Origin: Craterostigma plantagineum
Taxonomy: Eukaryota; Streptophyta; Magnoliopsida; Lamiales; Linderniaceae
Reading direction: 5' to 3'
DNA length: 64,000 bases
Assembly (NCBI GenBank): GCA_027422505.1
Contig: JAPQWV010000641.1
Coordinates: 248,001 to 312,000 of the forward strand
Shown: positions 10,822 through 23,451 of the stretch, piece by piece
Position numbering within the stretch: position 1 is the first letter of the stretch
Layout: each line of letters begins with the position of its first letter
Position numbers and translations under genes: made by a program
The notes under the pieces: generated by a model
What the model was told of the DNA's origin: nothing
The model's input: the letters and a program-made list of their open reading frames with translations, nothing else
The model's database searches: none

Positions 10822-12155
10822 CAACATCCTCCGTGTCAAAAGGTTGGACAAGTTTCAATTGGTCAGACAAAGAAAGGAGATACCCCTCCTCAACCTTCGT
10901 TACAAGATTCACATTCACAGTGCTCCTTCTTCCCAATAGATTATGGTAGTAATCAGTAAAATGATTATGAATACCTCCACTATCAGAAAGTATATTCCCA
11001 GCAGAAGTAGCAATAGATAGATTCTATATGCATACGTCATCTGCTTGACCACAGAGTGATAATAACCCGTGTCTTGATCCACTTTTTCCAACCACCTAAC
11101 CTTAGCTTTTTGTCTAAAAACTTACCATTGGCCTCACTCAGAAATTTGTACTCCATTCTCGCTACTTCCCGAGCCAATAACTCAACGTTCAGAGGATCCT
11201 CATACAATGCACTTTGCCACTCATCCATAATCTTTTTTCCTTTGTTCAGTCCTGAGAACAATATTAGCAAAATTTTCCTTGTTCAGGCTTTTAAAGGCCC
11301 CCTTCAGCTTATGCAGCTTATAACGAACATAGCTTGATCCCTGCTGAACTCTCCAGGAGTCTTCGAGTAGTCCTTATAAACGAATGAGCCATACTCCATA
11401 TATTAAAATATTTGAAGGGTTAGACTATGGATCTGAGGTTGACCCGTATTCCTCAATAATAGAGGAGTATGATTAGATACTCCTTCATTTAGAGAAGTCA
11501 CAACATAATCAAATAATTTTGATAACCAGGCCTCATTCGCAGGAGCCCATTCTATTCTACTCCATATTCTAATCCTCTGTCGCTGTTTATTTGACCAAGT
11601 GTAATGGCAACCATTCCTTCTAATATCCTCAATCTGGCATTGCTGAATTCATTGGTTAAAACCATTGAGTTCACTAGCATTAACTGGAGCACCACCAACT
11701 CGATTCTCCAAACTTCTAATGTTATTGAAATCACCCCAAATCATCCAAGGATCATTCATAGTATCACCTATAAGCTTAAGAGATTCTCATAAGATCTCTC
11801 TGTCAGCAGGAACATTAGAACATAGACACAAGTAAGGTAGGTAAGACGAACCTCCCCTTTCCAGACTCTAAAATGCATGTACTGCTCAGATTTAGAGACT
11901 AACCCAGCTCAAGCCCTCCTCTCCATAACACAAGAATTCTACTATTAAGATGCTCACTTAAATTGTGACACATCTCCTAGCCACAAAAATTTTTGTTAAT
12001 TACCTCATTCACATGTCCCATCTTTAGCTGGTTTCCAACAGACACAATAGATTAACCTTGTATTTGCAACAGAAGAGAGCTAATTCTCTCTACTTAGCAG
12101 GGCCGTTGAGGCCCCTAATATTCCAAACAACACTCCTATCCGTGACCAAGGTCAT
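10822..12155 (-). pseudogene. LINE ORF2 N-terminus, endonuclease to RT
   Basis: ORF2 appears to start at an ATG near 12155 on the minus strand and soon gives VWNIRGLNGPAK, the classic start of plant LINE AP-like endonuclease. Further on, near 11690-11760, comes PWMIWGDFNNIRSLENRVGG, an EEP-nuclease block. A lysine-rich piece around 11037-11270 lies before the RT, which continues at 2785. Stops follow the first block at once, so it is non-functional. Confidence 0.75.
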
Positions 12156-12165
12156 GGACCCTCTG

Positions 12166-13456
12166 CTAGGAAGGGTTGTACATAGAATAAGTCAGTCCCT
12201 CTGCTTCCTCTTGTTTAATCAGGTCAACCCAAGAATTCATTCTCCTCCCACCACCCACAGACTTTCCCAGTCCCCTTACTTCGATTTGATTTACAAGGAC
12301 ATGACCAGTAATGAGCTCGGCCTTATCACTAGGAAGATCCAAATTTCCATTCACAGAAGCCTCATGTTTCTTACCAGAATCCTCATTAGTAGCCACCTGA
12401 CTCTTAGGAGCCTGGACCGGTTGCCAAACCTTCTTAATGTCCTTCCTGCAGATGGTTGCATCATGACCATACTTACACATTTAGAACACAACATCAGTTT
12501 CCACTCATAAGTAACTTTTTGTTCTAATAATTGCCCCGTCTCACCCATAAACTGGATGCTATCCTTTATTGGCTTAGTAAGGTTAATCTCAACCAATACA
12601 CTCGCATAGTGAATTCTCTCCTTCCTCCTAGTAAAATCATCTGACATGATAGGTTTCCCAATCAGGCTCGTAAGCTTACTAAGGGTCTTTGTTCCCGAGT
12701 ACTTCAATCGCAGCAGGGGAAGTTGTACCCAAATAGGCACACTATCCACCCCCACCTTATTAAGTTGGGTATCCTCAGACGAAGGAGTTAGAATTACATG
12801 TTTCTTATCAAATGAAGTATTTCAGTTTGCAGAATCTTATCACTAGCTTCCACACAGCCAAACCCGGTCAGAAACAGTCCCTGCCTAATCTGCGACACAT
12901 TCAGCAGACCTTTCTTATCCAACTTCCTTTTCAGAAACCCCTACATAACATCATACGACGGATTGAATCCCAAGACATTACACAACAACACAGAATTCCA
13001 GTGTTCCACTTCTTCCTTGATCTCCTCAACATCCACAAGCCCTGTTTCCTTACCATCTTCAGATATTGGCTCAATATATTCAAGCTTATTATCCTGATTC
13101 TTAAGCAGATTCACATTGACTTGAAACCATGGGTCCCCCTGCTCCACACCATGTTCCTTCTTCTCAAATCTTCCGCCAGTGGACTCCTTCTTCTCAGAGA
13201 TCCTGCCACTAGATTCCCCCTAAGTAGGCCACCCCTTCTTCGCAGAGACATTAGCACTAATAGAAGATTGAGATCCCTTCCCCAATAGAACAGTAACCTC
13301 CGACAATTTCAGCTCAGCGCTCACCATAATTTTCAGTCGTGCACCATTACTTCCAAACATAATCAAATGCCCAATCGAACTTCTGTTGGTAGGGGACGAC
13401 GTCGTCGACACGATCGGCGCTTCCCTCTTTTTCGTTGGTTTTCTCTTTTTCGCCAT
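12166..13456 (-). pseudogene. LINE ORF1 (DUF4283 / zf-CCHC_4), broken
   Basis: Reading begins with MAKKRKPTKKREAP at 13456. Later frames give VPIWVQLPLLRLKYSG and RIHYASVLVEINL, typical of DUF4283, and then YEWKLMLCSKC, with the CRKD half of the zinc knuckle in another frame. This is the nucleic-acid-binding ORF1 protein of plant LINEs. At least three frame changes show it is dead. Confidence 0.75.
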
Positions 13457-13505
13457 GGCGGAAGAGAGAGAAAATTAACTAGTCATTTTTTTCTTGTTGA
13501 AATAT

Positions 13506-13720
13506 GGGGATTTTGTAGTAAAATACCTAATTGAAGTTTCAACTTAGGAATTAGTCCCCCTCACTTCATTTTTACTTCATTTTACTTCATTTTTTCAATT
13601 AGATGCTGCCACTAAGCAAAAAATTTATATTAATTCCCTCATATTTTTTTATTTTGTTATAAAGCAATTACATATTAAATCCCTTAAATAATATTACCAT
13701 AATGCCCTCTCTTTACTCAT
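13506..13720 (+). repeat. MULE left terminal region
   Basis: The outer about 60 bases, with TAAAATACCTAAT and then CCCCCTCA, match the reverse complement of the right terminus. The inner part drifts, though a block resembling a read of ATTACCATAATGCCC persists near 13700. It is a decayed long inverted repeat. Confidence 0.65.
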
Positions 13721-14442
13721 AAGATTGGGAGAGAATAAGAATTACAATCGCAGAAGCACCATTGCAGAACCATAGAACGGCTCTTCAGTCCATTCCACAA
13801 ACCACACCTCCCGGTCGCCATCCTCGTCGCTGTGCCTCGCCGCCACCATGCCTTACTGTCTCCACCCGAGGTATCATCTAGCTTTGAGCGATTGAAGATT
13901 CACTATGAGTACGTATTTCATTTCCCTCAGTTAGGGTTCGCTTGAATCCCTCATCGTGAATCTCATTCATTTTCTTGGCAAACATTGATTATACAGCGTG
14001 AGATGGTTCATACAAAGTGAGATTGGAAGTGTTTGGTGATTTTTTTACTTTTACTCCTTTATTGTTCGAACTTGTGTATGCTGTTCTTTGGATTTTTATT
14101 GGTTAATATGTTTTGGATTTTTACTGGTTAACATGTTCCATCGTGAGATGGTTCTTTGGATTTTTTTCTTTGGATGTTTGAACTTGTGTTTGGATTTTTA
14201 TCATTGATTAAAGATTCCTTTATTGTTTGGTGATTATACATCGTGAATATTAGTTTTTCCAGAATTTGTATTGAACTGGATTTTGAACTTAAGATGTTGA
14301 TGTCCTTTTTCCACGCTGTGTGATAACCGTTTTAGTATTCATTGACTAAGCCATCCTAGCATTATTAGGTTAGTAAATCTGCTGTGGATATTTATGATGA
14401 ATTCATTCATAATTTTCGTCTTCTTTTTTTCCTGAAATAGAA

Positions 14443-15690
14443 ATGAAGAAGTATAAAAATGTTACGGACGATATTGATGAGGAAGATGAAGCAATGGGAA
14501 AAGCTTTCTCAAGGTGTTCCCCAACAAAATTTATATCGGTGATAAAGAAATTGCTTCCTATATTGGGGAAAACACAAAAGCAGAAAATAAAATCTTCACC
14601 TCTAGCTCCTTGGTTGGAGATCCCGAAGATTTCTCTAAGCCCTTTAAGAGTTCAAGCAATGCTTAAACGATTTGAAGTAGAGACGTGCATGTTCCGTTTT
14701 GGAAGTAAAACCATGGTTCCATTCATCTCTAGCGAATTCTCGATCGTCATAGGTCTACCAAGCATTGGACAACCTGTGAACATCGATTTGAAGTTGGGTC
14801 TTTGAACGTCATTTCAAGGGAATGAAATGTGTGCAAAGGGAAGTCTTAATAAAGAAGTTGTTTGAGTTGGCGAACAATGATGCCGAACTTGATGACTTTT
14901 TTCGGTTTTTTTATTTTAGTTCTTTTTAATTGTATTATCTTTCCTATTAGTAATTTTGGCACACCCAAGTTTATTTTTCCATATCTAGATGATGTGGAAA
15001 CATTCTTTAAATATGCTTGGGGGATGCAGCTTTTCCATTTTTGCTTAATGAAATTGAAGCTCATCTCGGATACTCTAAAGTGAACAAGAAGGAGACATTG
15101 TACCTGGAGGTTGTATTGTTGGGCTCACGGTATGTTTCAAATACAATTTCTTTCAACAAATATGTTATCTTCTTATATAATAAATGTTAACCTTTGATTT
15201 TTTTTATAGGCTTGGGTCTATGAAAGAGTTCCAATACTTGTTCAACCCCGAGTATTACATTGTTATCCTAGGTTATTTAAGTGGGGGAAAAGTAAAATTC
15301 CTATAAATCATGAAGATGCCGAAAGTGCATTAATGGCCGTGACACCCAACAAGGTTGGTGAATTTATCTATATGTTCATACGACTAGTGAATGAAAACTA
15401 TTATCTCGGTTTCAGATTGTTCGGATCGAACCATTTAAGGAGGAAATACATCTAGTCGGTGGTGTAGAGAAGTTTGCTTAGGTAACTAGTTTATTTAAAT
15501 TAAAATAAGTTATTAAATCGTTATCATTCATTTGTGTTAACTTACTCAATTCTGTTTTAAATCATTTTGATTTGAAGGATGCTAAGTTGTTGGATCATAT
15601 AAAAAGGCTTGAGCTTGCAATTGAAGTGTTAGAGGAAAGAAATAAAGTTGTTGAAGAGGAATATCTTTTCATCAAATAGTAGCGTGACAT
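14443..15690 (+). pseudogene. MULE-carried plant-mobile / DUF1985-like gene, broken
   Basis: The first open block (14443-14805, 120 codons) contains FEVETCMFRFGSKTMVPFIS. After a frame change the reading continues with KYAWGMQLFHF, a lysine-rich stretch, and after a probable intron ending near 15209 with AWVYERVPILVQPR, CYPRLFKWG and VRIEPFKEEIHLVGG. A helical charged tail follows near 15580-15670. This pattern resembles the DUF1985/plant-mobile-domain region found N-terminal to Ulp1-like proteases in some plant MULEs. I see no Ulp1 catalytic domain. The family name is a recognition-level call only. Confidence 0.5.
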
Positions 15691-16306
15691 CTAGCGGGAC
15701 ATCATAAAATTGATGTCTATTCAATTCTGATTTAAATCATTTTGATTTGTGTTTACTTATTCAATTGAAGTGTTGGAGGAAAGATAGTAGCGTGACATCT
15801 AATACTAAATCGGCACCTTTTCATCAAATATCACACATATTAGTTTCATTGATCATCAATAACATACAATTAACTATTTTCTTGCAACTCACTTGGAATC
15901 CAGAATAAGTACTTAAATTTGCGGGTAAAATACCTAAATCGAGTCTCTAAATACTTAATTTAGGAAACAAAATACCACATTTGGACCGAGTTTTCAAGTA
16001 CTTAGCAACCAAAAGCTGTTTACATAAAATATATACAGACCAGAGAACAAGAACATCTAATAACCATTGTTGACAGAAGACAGTGTTACATCAAAAACTA
16101 CGAACTGCATCTGCAAAGAATTACATTCGTAAACTAAACCTTATATACAATCCCAAAAAATAATGTTTAGCTGCATAAGTTCTAAACTGCATAATTATGC
16201 CCGGAATAGAAAGTGTGCAGCTAACAAATCAATGATGGTATTCGCACCAAACAAAACATAAATAATTACCGCATAATGCTGCACAAAATGGTTTCTTGTA
16301 TTAAGT

Positions 16307-17460
16307 TTATGGCATCGGTTCTTTGCACGATCGTCTATTATGCCCCCGCCGATGACACCGGCCACACTTTGTCACGCGTTTTTCAACTTGCGAAGGTAGC
16401 CGCTTAGTCCTTCTACGTCCAGGTTGGCTACGAGTTGTAGGAGCGTGAATGACATCTCCATTATCAACATAACCCTCATGCATGTCAAATGTTGGAATGG
16501 AATTAATGATTCCTCTGTATGCTTCTCGATACATGGCCATCTTAAAATATCCATCACAGAATTGATAAACTGACAAGGACTTTGATTCTATACAAGCGCA
16601 AGCATGTTCGCATGGAATTCTATAGATCTCCCAAGCTCGACAAGAACAGTGCCATGAGTTCAAATCAACTGCAAAACTTTTGTCTCCGTCAATGACCTCA
16701 AATTGAGCTCCACAAGATTTGTGCACCTTTAAGGTGCGAGATTTACCATACTCGCACGACACTTCTTTATCCTTTTTCGGACTTAGATCTTGCGTCATAT
16801 TCAATGACTTCTCGCGTCTTTGGTGCATGTCGTCATAATTTGAATGCGTATATGATCAACCATCGTCACAATAGGTAGATATCGAGCCGACTTCACCCAA
16901 CTGTTCCAGCTTTCAGCAATATTGTTGTAGAGAATTGGCCCAATTTTTAGGGGAAGACTGGATAAGAAATCTTCCGAGAGTGGCATCGATTCAATGATAC
17001 TGTTTATATGCTCCAAAAACTCATTTCTTGATAAGGTGTATGCTGCTTTTTTTAGCACAGAAGACCAATTTTTTTGTTATGGAGAGGATAGCTACGCAAG
17101 ACCTGCAATATAATATAAATTCGTTAGCATGATTTATACAAAGATTCAATGAGAAAACATAAATAGAACTAACATATGGCTAACTTGCTTGACAAAGTTA
17201 TCAACCAAATATCGCAAACAATAAGCATGATGACTATTGGGGAACACCATTTTAATAGCTTTGATTAAACCGGGGTGACGATCTGAAAAAAAAGGTAAAT
17301 CTAGAGAATAGCTCGATGAGCTGAGACGCCAAAACATGTTTCAACCAAAAACCAGTCCCAATTAGAATCATTCTCTGCGTCCACAACCGCATAAGCTAGC
17401 GTAAAAAGATCATCATTCGCGTCCTTTGCAACTGCTACTCATAAACACCCTTTGTACTTG
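16307..17460 (-). pseudogene. MULE transposase (mudrA-type), C-terminal part
   Basis: Minus-strand pieces in order: KNKYKGCL at the solo-LTR junction, [20 protein letters not shown] (core of the MULE DDE domain), IAESWNSWVKSARYLPIV, then a 173-codon open block with the SWIM zinc finger CSCRAWEIYRIPCEHACAC and a terminal CCHC knuckle CGRCHRRGHNRRSC. An intron or lesion breaks it near 17058-17145. It would cut and rejoin MULE ends, but the solo LTR insertion splits it from its N-terminus. Confidence 0.82.
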
Positions 17461-19076
17461 TTCTTTGTCAAGAACCGAAACTTCGCGTCACGAATTCATG
17501 CATTTACACGAATTCATGCATATATATAAATAGTTTCTAATACATGTATAGATGATAACAATATTTAATTAAGATAGTATAGGTTGTCGATATGAAAATA
17601 ATAGGTAGGAATAAATAAATAGATATGTGTTAAAAGTGAGGAATCATCGAATAAGAATAATAGTTGGTATTAAATTTATGAAGGCTTAATTACAAGAAAT
17701 AGATTTTCGAAAGCGATAGGATGAGGCGAAGAATAGAGTTTCTAAATAAGGATGATTTGCGAAAATTAAATTCCCGCATGATAGTGTATCGGGAATTATA
17801 TTTCCCGATAGAGAAAGTTTCACTAATTAAAGTTTTGAAGTCTATAACGAAAACCTAGTCTTAAAGGAAAAGTGGAATAGTAATAAAATAATATTTATTA
17901 GTATTCTCGATAGAGAAACTTTAACAATCGAAAACCTAGTTATAATAATAATATAGTGTTTATTAGTTGAAGTTATATGACAATTATGAATAAAGTGTAG
18001 ATGTCATTACCTATTACTAGACGTTAACTTAAGATAAGATTTGAAAGGACATGAATATGGTGTATCGAGAATTAATTCTCGATAGAGAAGATTTTCGATA
18101 GGACCCTTTAGAAGAATTTAAAAGTTTTCGCACACTTATACGGTGATTAGAAAATTGGGATGATTCAACTTTATCACATCATATATTAGTCAAAGATACA
18201 TGCACATATATAATAATATTAATTCATGAAAGAACTTAACAAGCAATAACACGTGGAGGTCACTTATGTTATTCTTTACTATGACTAATAAAGAGCTTTC
18301 TTAGTAATCGACATCATCCATTTATTAAAACATCAATATAAGTGAATATAAATTTAATACATATGAAAAACAAGCTAAGAACACTTCAAACAAAATAATA
18401 ACAGAAAAAGACTAAACCTTGAACAACGGAGAGAAAGGAGATAATTAGGCAAACTCAAATCTACCATTTCAAAACTTGAAGGTGAGGAAAAGTTCGAAAT
18501 ATTTCCGCATGATTATATACACATGAACTGGATTAATAGTTATGATTATAGTTATGATTATATCTTAGAAGTTTTCGTAATCTTGGGTATTTTAGGGTTT
18601 TTTTCTCTGAGATTTTGAAAGGATTAAATACATATTTATGTTGGACAAATTTTTGGTATTCGAGCATGTTAAGGTTTGAGGTATTTAAGTCTTTTGAATA
18701 AATATGTGTTAATAAGTTTAAGGTGGTTTTAATTGAAGGAATAGTTCGGCATAAGACTTTTAGTATTTAGATAATTAGGTGTTCTTATGTTTGCACTAAG
18801 GGTTGTGTAGGAATTAAGAGTCTCGACACTAGAACACATGGATTTCTAGGGTTTCGAATCTTTAAAGATAAGAATTTTATAATTTCTTAATATTATTGTT
18901 CTTAAGGATTTGTGAAGGTTTGGAGAATTAGTAAGTTAGGAGGGTCTCCAGAAGAATTCGAATTATGATTTTGAAAGAAAGTTCGAAAGATGTGAGTTTG
19001 ATATCTAATTAGAAATCTCGACATTTCCTCAGCTAATAATCTCGAGATGGCTTCATTAAAGATTTCGACATATTAT

Positions 19077-20577
19077 TGATAAACGTATCGTAGTACGTTT
19101 ATCATAGTATTTAATTGGCTCATAATAGAGTTTTCGTAGTCATTTTATGCACTTATTAATCCTATTTGTGCTTGTTTTGGTATTATAAAGCTTTAGGACA
19201 AGTTTCGGGCTAAAAGGAGCGAAAACGAGGCAAAACGGCGCGAAAACGATGAAAACTGGTGAAGGTCACGGCCGTGACACATAGTGCACCTGGCCGTGAC
19301 ACTTGGCAGAGAGTTAGACTGAAGATGGTCACGGCCGTGACACTTCTTGCACCAGGCCGTGACCCATAGCAGCAGCAGCATTAGAAAATTCATATCTCTC
19401 AATCCAGATCTCGGATTGAGAATCCCTTTGGTCAGAATCAAGATTGGCGAGTCTTCTATCTATGGTTAAAATTTCAGGTCAATCGGACATCGTTTACCCC
19501 TCCATCCGAGAGAAATACGAAACTGTCGCAAAGCTGTTGAGGGGGTCACGGCCGTGACACTGCTGCACCAGAGAGTGTCACGGCCGTGACCTGTCTTGTC
19601 CCAGGCCGTGACAGTGTCGAATTTCACTATAAAAAGCCCAAATTCGACCCAGAACTCACCAGAGATCAAATCCAAACCATCTAGGGACGAATTTAGGGCG
19701 AAAAGAACACGGAATCACATCCCGAAGCGCAAGAGACGAAGCGACGACGAAATCACGCCCAATTGATCAGAGAACGAAGATTTATCAAGCAAGCGCCGAT
19801 AATTCGCCAGTATTCAAGAATCATGAGTCTTCCTTCTCTGTTCTCTAATTCTCTCGTTGTTCTCTCGTCAATTATGCGTAGCTAAATCCCGTTTGTGTTT
19901 GGGATTAGATGAACGCTAGGATTAGTCGTACTTAATTCGTATATTATCGTGATTCTGTGTTTTGACTATTTATCGTTCTATGAATATGTTTCGTCGCTTT
20001 AATATGTCTATGTGTTAAAGTGATCGTGTGGAAAAACGTTTAGGGCGACAGCTAAACAACGTTTAGGCCGTTCATAGAAGATAGGATTCGAGTATAGGGC
20101 GAAAGCAAATACTCGATCCTCGCCGTTAGTAATTATTGAATTTTAGATCCCCGCGAGCGTTTAGGGCGACAGCAAATTCGCGAGCGGGTAGGAAATTACT
20201 GCAATTTAGTCAAGATCACGTAGGAACGATTTTATTGTCTGAGTCGATAACACCTAGCGGGATTCGAATCCCGAGCACTTCTTTATTATCTGAAGCTTCG
20301 TATCAGTTTTAAGCGTGCTATTTGAATCTCTAGTTGATTTAGGAACGATCTGTTAGGATAAGTCGTCAAACAAATTTCGTATTTTGTTTAGGCTAAATAT
20401 CGAGTCGATAGGTCACTACTAGTAATTGAGTTATTCCTTGTGTTCGATACTCGTTTACTCACTTTACTGCACTACAAACGATAGGTCCACTGCCTATCGC
20501 ACGTCGGTGATAGTAATTAGGTATTCGTTTTAATTATTACTTGTCGCACTTTTCATTCACACACCACGTGTCGATCA
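19077..20577 (+). mobile_element. Nested solo LTR with GTCACGGCCGTGAC palindromes
   Basis: 1501 bp, TGATAAACG to GTGTCGATCA, flanked by ATTAT (19072-19076, 20578-20582). A TATA box, TATAAAAAG, lies near 19628. The sequence style near the 3' end (TTCGATACTCG) resembles the solo LTR at 34073-35451, suggesting a Tat/Ogre-like gypsy family, though this assignment is tentative. No internal region remains. Confidence 0.8.
19265..19612 (+). repeat. Spaced palindromes upstream of the LTR TATA box
   Basis: Four perfect 14-bp palindromes GTCACGGCCGTGAC start at 19265, 19328, 19545 and 19577. Three of them are followed, after exactly 13 bases, by a half-site GGCCGTGAC. All lie 5' of the TATA box near 19628, where an LTR enhancer would be expected. 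Confidence 0.8.
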
Positions 20578-22024
20578 ATTATACTTTGAAAAGCTCGACA
20601 TTTTATACCTTAAAGAGCTCGACATTATATACCTTAATGAGCCCGACATATTATGCCTTTAAGATCTCGACATCTCCTCAACTAATGATCTCGAGATTGC
20701 TTAATAAAAGACTTCGACATTTTCCAATTTGAGATCCCGAGATAAATAGATTTCGACATGTGATAACTTAAAAATCTCGATATATATATACCACTAAGTT
20801 TTTTATAGTTATTGCTTTCGACATATAACTCGATATTTAGAAATACAATTAATTAGAATTGAGAAATAAAGAGAAGTGTGATATATATATATATATATAT
20901 ATATAAAAGGAATTTTAATATCACATAAAGTATTCAATATTTAGGGTTTTGATATAAAATAAGTTAGGGTTTCTGGTAAAGGCTACGGATAAGGAACGAT
21001 CATTCGTAATAATAAAACATGCATATCACATATGCATATCAGTATAGGAATTTCATATTTACGGATAAAATAATTGTATAGGTCAGGAGTCCGATAAGGG
21101 CAAGGACAAGGTCGAGTAAGCGAACGGAGAAAATAGGCGAAACTTGTGAGTATGATTTGCAACATGTACCTTATGTGCCTTATGTGCTTAGATGCTTTAT
21201 GTGAATCAATTGATTAATATGTGCTTTATATGTTATTTACGGATCGATGTGAATTACGTGACCATAAAGTGCTTTTATATGATTTATGTGTTATATAAAG
21301 TATTTTATATAGCATTGCATACATATAAACGAAAGGAGAAACCGTTATGACTGCTACGACTACGGACTGTACGATACGGATGCTACGGCATACTTCCCTC
21401 CAAATCAGGGGGATGACAGTTACTTCCCTTCAAATCGGGGGATGACAGAGTCCTGTACAGACACATACAGACATTTACAGTATTGACAGAGTCCCATGCA
21501 TGTGCGCCGACTGGGCTTACGGAATACGAGTGTAGCTAGTCTATAACGGGAGTATCAAAATAAACGGACATATAGAATGACATGTGATCTACGGATCGTA
21601 TGAATGACGATTATGTGGACGATGATTTCATGATAAAAATGGCTACTGCTTACTTATTACTTGTATGTACTTATTTAACATGTTGCGATCATACTCTGAA
21701 TCGTTGTCTGCACAGTTGTTGTAGGTAATTAGCAGGCTGCGTAGAAAGCATCATCATAAAGCATGGATTCAAGGTTGGCTGGCTACGCTCTCCTCCTGCA
21801 TCCCTCTGGTTCATCGTTAGCATATAGAATAAAAACGGATTTAGACTATCGCATTTTGTGACTCATATGATAGGTACATATATGTACATTATTGTGAAAG
21901 GAACTAGACCAGATGTACGCACCCGTTTTTGTTAAAGGAAATGGTTATGGGAATCGCGAAAAATTTTATACGAATATTTTATAGCTGCGTAAAGAGGTAA
22001 TAGGAAACGGGGCGCTACATTCTT

Positions 22025-22980
22025 AATGTGGGTTCCATCCAAAAATACCAATGGACGACATCCCCGAACAAACCCAACAAGACATGCATGATAACATATA
22101 AATAATCTTCGAAATTTATTTGTCGTCGGATCCACTTCACATTCTGCAAAACTCCCAGGATTTGTTGCTTAACAGCATTGCAATACCATCGCAACTTATC
22201 ATATGAACCGGTATCAGCCCCATGAATATCGTGCATTGCCATTTCTTTGCCCGCCCATACGTTATGATACTCAAGATCTACCCCATAATCTCTTTGAATG
22301 TCCTTCATCATCGTACATGGGCGATATGATGGTTCTCCTCTTAACTTTTCTTTCACCACGTTAGCTACCCAAGTCGAATCAGCTTTAGGATGACCTCTAC
22401 TCCGCAAATTGTCATCACCACAGCTATGGAGTAAGTTGCACTTTCTTATGCCAAATGATTTGTCTGATTTATGCCTAGACGCGTAAACTTTCCAGTCACA
22501 ACTCTCTTGGCTACACACGACTGAAATCTTTTCACTATCATTCTTCTTATAGCGAAACGACCTTCTTGTAGCAATGACATAATTCTTAGAAAAATCTTGA
22601 ATTCGGCCGCATCTTTGAAAGTTTGACCTTCACCACGTATGCAACGCACCCAAGAATCGATGGAATTACCTAATGTTCGAACTTCAAGCATTTCATTGCG
22701 ATCAAACCTGCCCATTGTATAATAAAACTAGTTTAAGTACTTGATAAACTGCAATTGATGTATATTTTAGTTCCACACAACAACATTTGAAAATAAATAA
22801 CTTACCTGTACACGTTTTGACTTATATCGATCTTTGGGGCTGCTTTCAAATTGATTATTTTTAATCTCAAACAAAAGTGGAGATTCATCATGTTTCGAAC
22901 ATCATCATCTCCGCCTAATGTTACACCAACTCCCACGTCCATTACTGATATTTCTGAAACATGAACAAATGTATTAAAAA
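22025..22980 (-). pseudogene. MULE transposase (mudrA-type), N-terminal part
   Basis: Contains FKDAAEFKIFLRIMSLLQEG (start of the MuDR DNA-binding domain), CDWKVYASRHKSDKSFGIRK, then the block with YRPCTMMKDIQRDYGV and SYDKLRWYCNAVKQ, and finally RPLVFLDGTHIKN at the solo-LTR boundary. Pieces lie in two or three frames, and an intron near 22716-22800 is possible. It joins directly to the segment at 17460 once the LTR is removed. Confidence 0.8.
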
Positions 22981-23103
22981 ATTAAACACATGACTATTTA
23001 TGTAAACAATGCAAATTAATCCTCAGAAACTATACAAAAAATTCACTAAGCATTATAATCACAATATTTAATCAAGTCTCTTTCTGTTACATCTCACCCA
23101 TCG

Positions 23104-23343
23104 TATTAGCTGATAAAGCATTAAATCAAGTCTGATCAAGCCATGAATCAAGTTTGTACAGTGATGAAAGTTGGGGTTTATTTGTAATTAAGCATTTTAT
23201 CAGGTTGGTAGTTGTTTCTATTAGTGCTTGTCAGCGTGTACCTATATATAGAGACATGATTAGCTTGTAAATTTAATATTGAAATTCATTTTTGTTCTTC
23301 ACATCTCTTCGTATCAGAACCCCCAAATTCCATAAAGTTCATA
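23104..23343 (+). repeat. Copia 5' LTR (primer site 23344-23355)
   Basis: 240 bp with a TATATATAGAGA TATA region near 23242. It is nearly identical to 27893-28140 except for small indels and a few substitutions. The initiator-Met primer site abuts it with no spacer. Confidence 0.88.
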
Positions 23344-23451
23344 TGGTATCAGAGCACATCCTTATGCTGCTCATTTTACTCTGAAATTCAATTCAATCTT
23401 TGCACAGATTTGTGGTTCCATATTCATCATTGAGATTCAAGAATTCCTGCC

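Larger units (their letters stand above)
164..13496 (-). mobile_element. LINE (non-LTR retrotransposon), degenerate, split by an LTR element
   Basis: Read on the minus strand this is a plant L1-type LINE. Its order is ORF1 (DUF4283 plus CCHC knuckle), ORF2 endonuclease, reverse transcriptase, C-terminal zinc-binding domain, 3' UTR and an A-run near 164-174. The halves 164-2785 and 10822-13496 are one element: the RT reading continues across the inserted LTR retrotransposon at 2786-10816, which is flanked by ATCAA on both sides. Both ORFs have many stops and frameshifts, so it is dead. A hAT-like MITE (241-755) sits in its 3' UTR. The 5' end is close to 13496, where a MULE begins. I did not find a convincing LINE target-site duplication. 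Confidence 0.85.
17466..22019 (+). mobile_element. Solo LTR in the MULE transposase, itself interrupted
   Basis: Begins TGTCAAGAAC and ends GGCGCTACA, flanked by TTCTT (17461-17465, 22020-22024). Removing it restores the transposase reading. About 3.05 kb remains once the nested insert 19077-20577 is taken out. There is no internal domain or primer site, so it is a solo LTR left by LTR-LTR recombination. It has scattered TCGACAT motifs and a doubled stem-loop unit at 21391-21450, both resembling the gag-only element's LTR, so it is probably a distant relative. Confidence 0.8.

Noticed and set aside
164..13496. Target-site duplication of the LINE
   Set aside because: The sequence next to the A-run (TCATTCATTCATCA region) was not convincingly found beyond 13496 or after 28605.
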